This document shows, one piece after another, positions 1 to 5,749 of a DNA stretch of 9,998 nt. The stretch lies in contig JAPLHL010000027.1 in the NCBI GenBank assembly GCA_026389655.1, forward strand, positions 1-9,998, given 5' to 3'. Positions within the stretch are counted from its first letter, which is position 1; each line of letters starts with the position of its first letter. The stretch comes from Chloroflexota bacterium (GTDB taxonomy: Bacteria > Chloroflexota > Dehalococcoidia > GIF9 > UBA5629). A program made the position numbers and the translations under genes. The notes beneath the pieces are model-generated. The model was given only the letters and a program-made list of their open reading frames with translations, was not told the origin of the DNA and ran no database searches.

Positions 1-1
1 T

Positions 2-103
2 AAGGAAATGAAACAAACTATAGTAATGGTGACCCACGAACCGGATGACGAGAAATATGTAGACAGGGTAAAATGGATGAAGGATGGACGCATGGATGCA
101 TGA
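2..103 (+). CDS. ABC transporter ATP-binding protein, C-terminal end (partial)
   Basis: This is the last 33 codons of a gene that begins before the window, ending at TGA 101-103. The visible peptide contains IVMVTHEPDDEKYVDRV followed by WMKDGRM. That is the usual end of an ABC ATPase: a beta strand leading to the switch (H-loop) histidine in VTHE, then the A-DRV-x-x-(L/M)-x-DGR tail typical of the LolD/MacB-like export ATPases. The Walker A, signature and Walker B motifs lie upstream and cannot be seen. The substrate cannot be told from this fragment. Its last bases overlap the start of the acetyltransferase gene, so the two are probably co-transcribed and translationally coupled. Confidence 0.8.
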   Translation, partial: KEMKQTIVMVTHEPDDEKYVDRVKWMKDGRMDA

Positions 104-596
104 GATTAGACCCATCACAAAGGCAGATTTATCAAGCAGCCTGTCAGTAATCAGGTCATCCTTTAACACCGTCGCACTTGAACTGAATTTGACGCCCGAG
201 AATTGTCCGGGCCACACAGCATTCACTACAATGGAGAAGTTACTCGACCTCCACGGGAAGGCAGCATGCTTCGGCTTTTACGTTGACAGCACTCAAGTAG
301 GATTTGTAGCTGCTGAAAAGATCGGAGATGGTGATACATATTACCTTGATAAACTGGCGGTGCTGCCCGGCCAACGGCATAAAGGATATGGTGCTCAGCT
401 CGTAATGTGCGTCCTTGATTATGTCGGAAGACAGGGCGGAAAGAGAGTTTCCCTTGGCATGATAGACAGTCTTGCTGTTCTGAAAGAATGGTACAAATCG
501 CTGGGATTTGAAGAAAAAGGCACGAAGAAATTCGAACATTTGCCATTCCTGGTTTGCTTCATGGATTTGGACCTAACAACCCAAAAGGTAAAGTAG
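96..596 (+). CDS. GNAT family N-acetyltransferase
   Basis: Predicted to transfer an acetyl group from acetyl-CoA to an amine on an unknown substrate, in the cytoplasm. The protein is about 166 residues, usual for a single GNAT domain. Motif A is clear: LDKLAVLPGQRHKGYGAQLV carries the acetyl-CoA pyrophosphate loop (Q/R-x-x-G-x-G/A). The C-terminal motif B with WYKSLGFEEKG is also present. The ATG at 96 is preferred because AAGGA at 80-84 lies 11 bases upstream and the first residues (MHEIRPIT) look like a normal GNAT start. An in-frame ATG at 84 would add four residues but has almost no spacer after the ribosome binding site. The gene overlaps the end of the ABC ATPase gene by 8 bases, and its own end overlaps the opposing glycerate kinase gene by 24 bases. 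Substrate is not deducible. Confidence 0.85.
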   Translation: MHEIRPITKADLSSSLSVIRSSFNTVALELNLTPENCPGHTAFTTMEKLLDLHGKAACFGFYVDSTQVGFVAAEKIGDGDTYYLDKLAVLPGQRHKGYGAQLVMCVLDYVGRQGGKRVSLGMIDSLAVLKEWYKSLGFEEKGTKKFEHLPFLVCFMDLDLTTQKVK

Positions 597-1919
597 CACG
601 TCACTCACGTTGGTACCGGTTGCGCCGGTTATTATAAGCGACCGCCCCAGTTTTTTGAAAAGCGTATTGCTATCGAACTTATTAATATAGTCTTCCACAT
701 CTATCCCTGCATCCTGCGCTGTTTTCAATGAACTGTCATCCACCATAGCGCCGGCAACATCCGGCATGAAGTCCGATCCATCCGTGCCTGCAGATGCTAC
801 CACCCATGGAAACGCGCATTTCTTCATAGCCAGCATTGAAACGGCGGCATAATGCTGGTTACGGCCTCCCTTACCTGCCTTCTCGGTCAAAGTTGGGGTA
901 GTTTCTCCCCCAAGAAGAATTACATTAAAACCCTTGTAACGCCCGCCGGCTACTTCCTTGGCCATCCTGTTAGCTACATCTGTGGTGTCACCGCTTAGCT
1001 CTGAAGTCACTGTGTGGGGCTTCAGCCCCAGGTCCCTGGCTTTTTCCTCCATAGCCTCCAGTGCCATACGATTATTCCCAATAATATAGTTATCGCAATT
1101 GAATAGTTCTTTGGGCGTCTCGGCTTCCAGTCCTGCGCAACCTCTTTTTAGGAAATTAACAGCATTTTGGGGCGATTTCTCGACCAGTCCGTACTTTTCC
1201 AGTACATCATAGGCTTCTTTAAACGTTGACGAGTCCGATACTGTTGGCCCGGAAGCAATTGCGTCGAGGTCGTCGCCGACCACATCCGAAATAATGAGAG
1301 AAACAACTCTCGCCGGATCGTAATATCTTCCCAGGCCTCCTCCCTTGGTCAGGGACAGGTGTTTACGTACTGTGTTTATTTCTTTAATATCCGCTCCGCA
1401 CCTTAACAGGAGTTGAGTAATAGCGCGTTTATCTTCAAGCGACACACCGCTGGCAGGGCAAGGCATAAGTGACGATCCCCCACCCGAAATAAGGCACAGG
1501 ACCAGGTCATTTTTACCGATGTTATAGCGGCCTTTCATAGCCAGCATGGTCCGTACCCCATACACTCCGGCTTCATCAGGTACCGGGTGCCCGGCCTGAA
1601 TTACCTCAATCTTCTTCGTAGCGTAACCGTTGGATTTACAGTTAACTGCTCCGGCGGTTATCATCTCGGGGCCGATAATTTTCTCAATTTCCTCTGCCAT
1701 GAGGCCCGATGCCTTTCCACCACCAATAATAAAAACCCGGCCCTTGGCCAAATTGTAGCCCACATTTTCAACAACCAGCCTTCTTGAAGTACGGCGATAC
1801 CTTACTGATTCCCTGAGTAAATTCGAGGGCAACACGCGGGTCACGCCAGCTTCAATCAGCTCTACGGCCCGGGCGCGCAGCCCCGATGAAATAAGTTCTT
1901 CCCGGTTTTTTATTATCAA
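573..1919 (-). CDS. glycerate 2-kinase, DUF4147/MOFRL family
   Basis: Predicted ATP-dependent kinase converting D-glycerate to 2-phosphoglycerate, feeding lower glycolysis from serine, glyoxylate or sugar-acid breakdown. The 448-residue length matches the class II (GckA/TtuD-like) family. The N-terminal DUF4147 domain shows IIGGGKASG (K69), QAGHPVPDEAG (around 110-118), LISGGGSSLM (143-152) and INTVRKHLS (181-189). The C-terminal MOFRL domain shows LLGGETTPT (335-343), KGGRNQ (350-355), SAGTDGSD (376-383) and TGATGTNVSD (431-440). The start is TTG at 1919, supported by AGGGA at 1927-1931 with a 7-base spacer. Transcription is probably from the promoter at 1970-1998, which overlaps an inverted repeat. 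The last 24 bases overlap the convergent acetyltransferase gene. The family assignment is firm; the in vivo substrate is inferred from the family. Confidence 0.93.
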   Translation of the reverse strand: MIIKNREELISSGLRARAVELIEAGVTRVLPSNLLRESVRYRRTSRRLVVENVGYNLAKGRVFIIGGGKASGLMAEEIEKIIGPEMITAGAVNCKSNGYATKKIEVIQAGHPVPDEAGVYGVRTMLAMKGRYNIGKNDLVLCLISGGGSSLMPCPASGVSLEDKRAITQLLLRCGADIKEINTVRKHLSLTKGGGLGRYYDPARVVSLIISDVVGDDLDAIASGPTVSDSSTFKEAYDVLEKYGLVEKSPQNAVNFLKRGCAGLEAETPKELFNCDNYIIGNNRMALEAMEEKARDLGLKPHTVTSELSGDTTDVANRMAKEVAGGRYKGFNVILLGGETTPTLTEKAGKGGRNQHYAAVSMLAMKKCAFPWVVASAGTDGSDFMPDVAGAMVDDSSLKTAQDAGIDVEDYINKFDSNTLFKKLGRSLIITGATGTNVSDVLLYLLGC

Positions 1920-1949
1920 GAATCGGTCCCTATATGTGAATATATGTAA

Positions 1950-1982
1950 ATAAGCGTGAAACGGTAAAAATTATACGCTTAT
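1950..1982. repeat. perfect 8-base inverted repeat over the glycerate kinase promoter (operator-like)
   Basis: ATAAGCGT at 1950-1957 and its exact reverse complement ACGCTTAT at 1975-1982 are separated by 17 bases. The distal arm abuts the -10 box of the glycerate kinase promoter on its spacer side and shares one base with it. The other arm lies just after the predicted transcription start, roughly +6 to +13. The arm centres are 25 bases apart, about two and a half helical turns. Such a position suits a repressor site. The regulator is not in the window, and a chance repeat cannot be excluded. Confidence 0.45.
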
Positions 1983-1998
1983 AATCCGCTGATGTCAT
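1970..1998 (-). promoter_or_regulatory. sigma-70-like promoter of the glycerate kinase gene
   Basis: Read on the minus strand, ATGACA (1998-1993) is followed by a 17-base spacer and a perfect TATAAT (1975-1970). The predicted transcription start is near 1963, giving a leader of about 43 bases before the TTG start at 1919. The match is 11 of 12 consensus positions with ideal spacing, so this is one of the strongest promoter calls in the window. Confidence 0.7.
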
Positions 1999-2012
1999 TG
2001 GTTTCACCCTCA

Positions 2013-2042
2013 TTCGCAATAACCCATCCATGTATGTATAAT
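2013..2042 (+). promoter_or_regulatory. probable promoter of the SMR transporter gene
   Basis: A perfect TATAAT lies at 2037-2042, with TTCGCA (4 of 6 to consensus) at 2013-2018 and an 18-base spacer. Transcription would start near 2049, leaving a leader of about 25 bases that holds the AAAGGAAG ribosome binding site (2057-2064). It points away from the glycerate kinase promoter at 1970-1998, so the two genes appear to be transcribed divergently from adjacent promoters. The -35 match is weak. Confidence 0.45.
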
Positions 2043-2073
2043 CCACTAAAATATTTAAAGGAAGTACAAAAGC

Positions 2074-2397
2074 ATGAGCTGGATATTACTTATTGCTGCC
2101 ATTTGTATGGAGGTATGCGGCACGACCTGTATGAAACTTTCCGAGGGTTTCACAAAATGGCTGCCGTCTGTTCTCATTTTCGTATTCTACGCGTTTAGCT
2201 TCACACTAATGACCTTTGTGATGAAAAAACTAGACCTGAGCCTGACATACGCAATATGGTCCGGGGTAGGCACTTTCCTGATAGCCCTGATCGGCTTGTT
2301 CTGGTTTAAAGAGCCATTCACTATATTGAAAACCGCCTCAATGGTCCTGGTAATAGCCGGCGTTATAGGTTTGAACTTGAGCAGTACGGGGAGCTGA
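2074..2397 (+). CDS. small multidrug resistance (SMR) transporter, EmrE/Qac type
   Basis: Predicted inner-membrane proton-coupled exporter of lipophilic cations. The protein is 107 residues with four hydrophobic segments (about 2-21, 29-50, 57-78 and 84-103), the exact SMR size and topology. The proton- and substrate-binding glutamate is E13 (corresponding to E14 of EmrE), in MEVCGTTCMKLSEGF. YAIWSGVG (59-66) carries the conserved tyrosine and tryptophan of helix 3. The GTTxMKxSEGF stretch is of the EmrE/QacE kind and unlike the EVxWA pattern of the SugE/Gdx guanidinium exporters, so drug or quaternary-ammonium export is more likely. Family members work as antiparallel dimers; no partner SMR gene is adjacent, which suggests a dual-topology homodimer. 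The start is supported by AAAGGAAG 9 bases upstream. Confidence 0.93.
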   Translation: MSWILLIAAICMEVCGTTCMKLSEGFTKWLPSVLIFVFYAFSFTLMTFVMKKLDLSLTYAIWSGVGTFLIALIGLFWFKEPFTILKTASMVLVIAGVIGLNLSSTGS

Positions 2398-2399
2398 AG

Positions 2400-2439
2400 T
2401 CAACCGGGTTGATCATGAGAAATGCTCTTTTTATGATCA
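2400..2439 (+). other. stem-loop-forming repeats after the SMR gene (weak terminator candidate)
   Basis: Two short inverted repeats follow the SMR stop codon directly. TCAAC-CGG-GTTGA lies at 2400-2412. TGATCAT (2410-2416) pairs with ATGATCA (2433-2439), with a possible inner GAG/CTC pairing. The run of five Ts lies inside the second hairpin and not after it, so this is not a classic intrinsic terminator. It could still fold in the transcript or be a protein-binding palindrome. Confidence 0.3.
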
Positions 2440-2444
2440 GAGGC

Positions 2445-2473
2445 TAGACAAATTATTTTTAATTGTGTAAGAT
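2445..2473 (+). promoter_or_regulatory. probable promoter of the metallophosphodiesterase gene
   Basis: TAGACA (2445-2450, 5 of 6 to the -35 consensus) is followed by a 17-base AT-rich spacer and TAAGAT (2468-2473, 4 of 6 to the -10 consensus). Transcription would start near 2480, about 45 bases before the ATG at 2525. The spacing is ideal but the -10 box is imperfect. Confidence 0.4.
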
Positions 2474-2524
2474 TTCTGGAGTTTCGCACCTTGGGTGGTG
2501 CAGCTTGGATTTAGTTGAGTAATT

Positions 2525-3103
2525 ATGAAAATAGGTGTAATTTCAGACACTCACGTAGGGCGCATCAGCGAGTTGCCCGATAGTCTTATCAATTCCCTTA
2601 AAGGTATGGACATGGTTGTTCACCTGGGGGACTTTCACTCGGCAGATTTAGTCAACGACCTGAAAGAAATAACTGATTTCCGTGGGGTAGCGGGCAATCA
2701 TGATTCCCACATTCCAGGCCTGCCTGAAAAAGACCTGGTTGAAGTTGGCAGCAAGCGAATTGGGATCATCCACGGACATGGTTGTGTATTTCCTTTTGGC
2801 TTCAAATGGGGTTTACTGACTCAATTTGACGGAAAAATAGATGCAATCCTCTACGGGCATACGCATTCCGCTAGAAATAAGATAGAAGACGGCACCCTAT
2901 TTTTTAATCCAGGCAGCGTCATGGGCAGGTTTCCTGCCATGCACCGCAGTTACGGGGTTCTGAATATAGGGGATGAGATATCTTCCGAGATCATAACGAT
3001 TGAGACCAAGCGCTACTATTATCTGCATAAATACATTAACCTGGCGAGCAAGGCCATTTCATATTGTTGCGGGCTGAACGGAAGACCTGACAGCTATATC
3101 TAA
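2525..3103 (+). CDS. YfcE/MJ0936-type metallophosphoesterase
   Basis: Predicted cytoplasmic, dimetal-dependent phosphodiesterase of the calcineurin-like superfamily; the natural substrate is unknown for most members. The full metal-binding set is visible in order: ISDTH (D8, H10), HLGDFH (D36), AGNHD (N58, H59), IHGHG (H83) and LYGHTH (H112, H114). NPGSVM (128-133) is the usual family motif after the last histidines. At 192 residues it is slightly longer than typical members. The excess is a tail from about residue 163 (RYYYLHKY onward) with a Cys-Cys pair and no recognisable domain. The start at MKIGVISDTH is fixed by family alignment, although only a weak GAG precedes it. It does not obviously share an operon with its neighbours. 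Confidence 0.9.
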   Translation: MKIGVISDTHVGRISELPDSLINSLKGMDMVVHLGDFHSADLVNDLKEITDFRGVAGNHDSHIPGLPEKDLVEVGSKRIGIIHGHGCVFPFGFKWGLLTQFDGKIDAILYGHTHSARNKIEDGTLFFNPGSVMGRFPAMHRSYGVLNIGDEISSEIITIETKRYYYLHKYINLASKAISYCCGLNGRPDSYI

Positions 3104-3178
3104 TACCCTCTTAATTATTCCTTAATTAACCGGCAATTAAAGGCCAGGACACTATACCTATTTTCTGAGAGGTGCTAA

Positions 3179-3364
3179 ATGGCATATGTAACAAGCCCCG
3201 ATCAAATTCTAACCTACGCTAAGTCCAATAACTGGTTGTCCCTTTTTACTTCGGATGGTAACGTCGTGAACGTATTTCTAACTCCCAACGGCAATATCCT
3301 GGAAGTCTATTTCGAGAAAAATAAGGCGACTCTAAGAGTACTACCGAGTTATGTATGCAAGTAA
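3179..3364 (+). CDS. small hypothetical protein, 61 residues
   Basis: I do not recognise this protein. It is soluble-looking, with alternating hydrophobic residues (LFTSDGNVVNVFLTP, ILEVYFEKNKATLRVLP) that suggest a small all-beta fold and an N-terminal helix (PDQILTYAKSNNW). There is no signal peptide or membrane segment, and one cysteine next to the C-terminus. It is supported as a real gene by a good ribosome binding site (GAGAGGTG, 3167-3174, four bases before the ATG) and by an intrinsic terminator that begins at its stop codon. It stands between the phosphodiesterase (75 bases upstream) and the DUF763 gene. It could be an intact small protein or a remnant of a longer one. Confidence 0.65.
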   Translation: MAYVTSPDQILTYAKSNNWLSLFTSDGNVVNVFLTPNGNILEVYFEKNKATLRVLPSYVCK

Positions 3365-3391
3365 CAGGGGCGCTCCCGTGTTACATATTTT
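3361..3391 (+). terminator. intrinsic terminator overlapping the small gene's stop codon
   Basis: GTAACA-g-GGG (3361-3370) pairs with CCC-g-TGTTAC (3375-3384) around a CGCT loop. That makes nine base pairs with one internal G-G mismatch, followed by ATATTTT (3385-3391). The TAA stop of the small protein (3362-3364) lies within the left arm. The stem is reasonably stable and the T-rich tract is short, so termination is likely but may be incomplete. Confidence 0.65.
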
Positions 3392-3446
3392 AACCTAGGC
3401 AGGAGCATCACCTTCCGCAATCATCTCGGTATTATCACGACACGAT

Positions 3447-4532
3447 ATGAGTAACTCACCCAAACGGACGGGTACAGCACATTTGCCTCTACATGGCGGC
3501 AAGGCGCCGGCATGGCTGTTCACACGCATGACCAAACTTGCCCGCGAAATAACAGTGGCAATTGTCTCAGATTTTGGGCCAAACGAGATGCTGTACCGGC
3601 TATCCGATCCATACTGGTTCCAGGCCTTTGGCTGCGTACTCGGGTTCGACTGGCATTCCAGCGGCGTCACCACCACTGTCTGCGGTGCTGTGAAAGAAGG
3701 CATTAAAGGCATGGAATCCGAGCTTGGCTTTTTCGTGGCAGGCGGCAAAGGAGGCGCTTCACGTAAAACGCCTTCCGAAATAGAGGGTGCAGGTCACCTT
3801 ATCAATGCGGATGCTGAAAAGCTTATTTACGCCAGCCGCATGGCCGCCAAGGTGGATAACAATGCCGTACAGGACGGGTACCAGCTCTATCACCATGTAT
3901 TTTGCTTCACAAAAGCCGGCGATTGGGCAGTGATCCAGCAGGGCATGAACGAGGAAAACCGCTATGCACGCCGCTACCACTGGCTGGGAGAAAAGGTAAC
4001 TGACTTCGTCTGCGAACCACATTCGGCTGTTTGCTCGGAGGCAAACGCCACCACGCTCAACCTCGTCGCGTCTGAGAGTTCGAATGCCAGGGACACTATC
4101 GCCGGCATAACCCGGCAGGAAAATCCGGACAAAATCATGGCGCAACTTCGAAACTTGCAGAGTCTGGAACTACCCCGACGTCATGAAATGCTGGTGACCG
4201 ATATCCACCCGGACAGGCTTTACAAGATTTTTATCAAGACCTATGAAAACCAGCCTGAGGATTTCGAGAAATTGTTGGGCATGGAGGGAGTCGGAGCGAA
4301 AACCCTGCGGGCACTAAGCCTGATTTCCGAGATCATTTATGGCGTGCCTGCAAGCTTCCGCGACCCCGCGCGCTTCAGCTTCGCCCATGGCGGCAAGGAC
4401 GGCATCCCCTACCCCGTCGACCGCAAGACTTACGATAAGAGTATTGAGATACTGCACAATGCCCTGGAAAAGGCTAAAATAGAGGACACTGTGAAAATAG
4501 CCGCCATTAAACGGCTTGAGCTCTGGAAATGA
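3447..4532 (+). CDS. DUF763 domain protein with helix-hairpin-helix motif
   Basis: This belongs to the uncharacterised DUF763 family (COG1415-like), known mainly from archaea and some bacteria; the function is unknown. The family start is clear in RTGTAHLPLHGGKAPAWLF, followed by FGCVLGFDWHSSGVTT (61-76), FVAGGKGGASRKTP (96-109), HHVFCFTKAGDWAVIQQGMN (149-168) and a C-terminal segment FAHGGKDGIPYPVDRKTYD (312-330). Residues about 275-299 (LLGMEGVGAKTLRAL) form a helix-hairpin-helix-like element, hinting at nucleic acid binding. The length of 361 is usual. The ATG at 3447 is the only standard start codon in frame after the TAG at 3396-3398, yet it has no ribosome binding site nearby. The last 26 bases overlap the convergent quinone oxidoreductase gene. 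Family membership is confident; a DNA- or RNA-related role is inference. Confidence 0.87.
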   Translation: MSNSPKRTGTAHLPLHGGKAPAWLFTRMTKLAREITVAIVSDFGPNEMLYRLSDPYWFQAFGCVLGFDWHSSGVTTTVCGAVKEGIKGMESELGFFVAGGKGGASRKTPSEIEGAGHLINADAEKLIYASRMAAKVDNNAVQDGYQLYHHVFCFTKAGDWAVIQQGMNEENRYARRYHWLGEKVTDFVCEPHSAVCSEANATTLNLVASESSNARDTIAGITRQENPDKIMAQLRNLQSLELPRRHEMLVTDIHPDRLYKIFIKTYENQPEDFEKLLGMEGVGAKTLRALSLISEIIYGVPASFRDPARFSFAHGGKDGIPYPVDRKTYDKSIEILHNALEKAKIEDTVKIAAIKRLELWK

Positions 4533-5124
4533 CCCCGGGGAAATAGCTGCCTACAATTTTCTGTACTTCTTCCAGCCATACCTGCCGTTGTAAGGTTGTG
4601 CTGGTCACAACCACACTGAACATGCGCCTGTGGAATCTTTTAACTCCGCACAGGTCAAAGATGCCCTGCTTCCATAACGACTGCAGCGGATCACCGAAGA
4701 CCTCCATCTCCCTTTCTAACCTGGTATTAGATGTATTGAATACCAGCGCTATCCTGGCCCTGAGCAAGCCGACAGGGACGCCTTCGCCCGAGTCACCCTC
4801 AGCGAATTCGTATGCAACACCGGGCCGGAAAACCCTGTCAATATAGCCTTTGAGGATAGCCGGCGGCTGGCCCCACCAGTTTGGGTGCACGATAATGATT
4901 CCATCAGCATCAGCCAATTCCCTGCAATATTCTTTTATGTCATGGGAGACTTTTGCCTTTTTTAATATCTCGCTCTTTGGCAGTATTGCATCGAAATGCT
5001 CCTTGTAAAGGTCATGACTGATGACTTCATGCCCATTATTTTCAAGTACCTGGATTGCGGTTTTGGCTACGGCATGATTAAAGCTGCTTTCATCCGGATG
5101 TGCCAGTATAACGAGTATTTTCAT
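4507..5124 (-). CDS. flavodoxin-fold NAD(P)H:quinone oxidoreductase (KefF/MdaB/NQO family)
   Basis: Predicted cytoplasmic FMN- or FAD-dependent enzyme that moves electrons from NAD(P)H to quinones or similar acceptors. The N-terminus MKILVILAHPDESSFNHAVA is the classic phosphate-binding strand and loop of the family. The second signature, VHPNWWGQPPAILKGYIDRV (79-98), carries the flavin-contacting W-W-G and the K-G-x-x-D-R helix. The 205-residue length fits the NQO/KefF group. No potassium antiporter (KefC) gene is beside it, so a stand-alone quinone, nitro- or azo-reductase role is more likely than KefF function. Its promoter at 5131-5159 places transcription start at or next to the ATG, and there is no ribosome binding site. 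It converges on and overlaps the DUF763 gene by 26 bases. The substrate is unknown. Confidence 0.9.
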   Translation of the reverse strand: MKILVILAHPDESSFNHAVAKTAIQVLENNGHEVISHDLYKEHFDAILPKSEILKKAKVSHDIKEYCRELADADGIIIVHPNWWGQPPAILKGYIDRVFRPGVAYEFAEGDSGEGVPVGLLRARIALVFNTSNTRLEREMEVFGDPLQSLWKQGIFDLCGVKRFHRRMFSVVVTSTTLQRQVWLEEVQKIVGSYFPGVISRAQAV

Positions 5125-5130
5125 GTGCGT

Positions 5131-5159
5131 ATTGTATTCACAAATATGATTATGGTCAA
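5131..5159 (-). promoter_or_regulatory. promoter of the quinone oxidoreductase gene, likely giving a leaderless mRNA
   Basis: On the minus strand, TTGACC (5159-5154) and TACAAT (5136-5131) are separated by exactly 17 bases, with 10 of 12 consensus matches. Only six bases separate the -10 box from the ATG at 5124. Because transcription normally starts six to seven bases after the -10 box, the mRNA should begin at or within a base of the start codon. The absence of any ribosome binding site before this ATG agrees with this. Confidence 0.65.
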
Positions 5160-5200
5160 CGGATTGTACAAATTGCAGAGCTAGCAGTTGTCATACCCGG

Positions 5201-5206
5201 TATAAT
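5201..5206 (+). promoter_or_regulatory. -10 box before the gamma-carbonic-anhydrase-like gene
   Basis: A perfect TATAAT at 5201-5206 lies 32 bases before the GTG start at 5239. I see no good -35 hexamer at 16-18 bases upstream; TTGCAG at 5173-5178 is 22 bases away. The call rests on the -10 box and its position alone. Confidence 0.35.
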
Positions 5207-5238
5207 TGTAATGTAAAAAATAACTGTGAGAAGTACCA

Positions 5239-5745
5239 GTGATAAAAAGCTTTAACGAAAAAACACCCCGGATACATCAGACTGCCTTTATCAGCGAGGC
5301 CGCATATATAGTGGGCAATGTCGAGATCGGAGAAAATTCCAGTGTATGGCCCGGGGCAGTAATCAGGGGGGATTTCGGCAGGGTGGTCATCGGCAAGAAC
5401 ACAGCAGTCGAAGATAATTGCGTAATACACACCGCCGACTATGTCGAGATAGGGGACAACGTAATTATCGGGCATAATGTGACAATCCACTGTAAAAAAC
5501 TGGGCAACAATTGTCTGGTAGGCATCGGCGCTATTCTTTTACAGGGAGCGGAAATAGGCGATGACTGTTTTATAGCAGCCGGCGCACTGGTTACACCCAA
5601 CACTAAAATACCAAATGGATCAATGGTGAAGGGAAGTCCCGCTAAAGTGACAGAACCGCTCACTGGCGAAAAACTTGCTATGGTCCGATTTGGAGGCGAG
5701 ACTTACGCAGCCATGGCACAGGAATACAAGAAAGCCGGGCTTTAG
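5239..5745 (+). CDS. gamma-carbonic-anhydrase-like hexapeptide-repeat protein
   Basis: Left-handed beta-helix protein of the YrdA/PaaY/CamH-like gamma class. It is predicted to form a trimer with metal sites at subunit interfaces and perhaps to hydrate CO2 reversibly; many members have unproven activity. Hexapeptide repeats run from about residue 17 to 135 (VGNVEIGENSSVWPGAVIRG, VEIGDNVIIGHNVTI). The three metal-binding histidines are in place: H64 in NCVIHTAD, then H79 and H84 in IGHNVTIHC. The C-terminal helix (EKLAMVRFGGETYAAMAQEY) is typical. The 168-residue length is normal. GTG at 5239 is the first possible start after an in-frame TGA at 5227-5229, and MIKSFNEKTPRIH matches the family N-terminus. 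The gene ends four bases from the convergent QueG-like gene. Confidence 0.9.
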   Translation: MIKSFNEKTPRIHQTAFISEAAYIVGNVEIGENSSVWPGAVIRGDFGRVVIGKNTAVEDNCVIHTADYVEIGDNVIIGHNVTIHCKKLGNNCLVGIGAILLQGAEIGDDCFIAAGALVTPNTKIPNGSMVKGSPAKVTEPLTGEKLAMVRFGGETYAAMAQEYKKAGL

Positions 5746-5749
5746 ACGC

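Noticed and set aside
1999..2073. Guanidine riboswitch before the SMR gene
   Set aside because: The predicted leader is only about 25 bases and I see no conserved riboswitch pairing; the transporter is also of EmrE rather than Gdx type.
3120..3143. Imperfect inverted repeat CCTTAATT / AATTAAAGG as a terminator after the phosphodiesterase gene
   Set aside because: The stem is almost all A-T, has a bulge, and no T tract follows; it is probably just AT-rich spacer.
3395..3748. 117-residue open frame on the minus strand
   Set aside because: Antisense to the conserved N-terminus of the DUF763 protein, with no motif of its own.
4507..5124. KefF, the ancillary subunit of a potassium antiporter
   Set aside because: The fold matches, but no kefC or other antiporter gene is nearby, so only the broader oxidoreductase family is supported.
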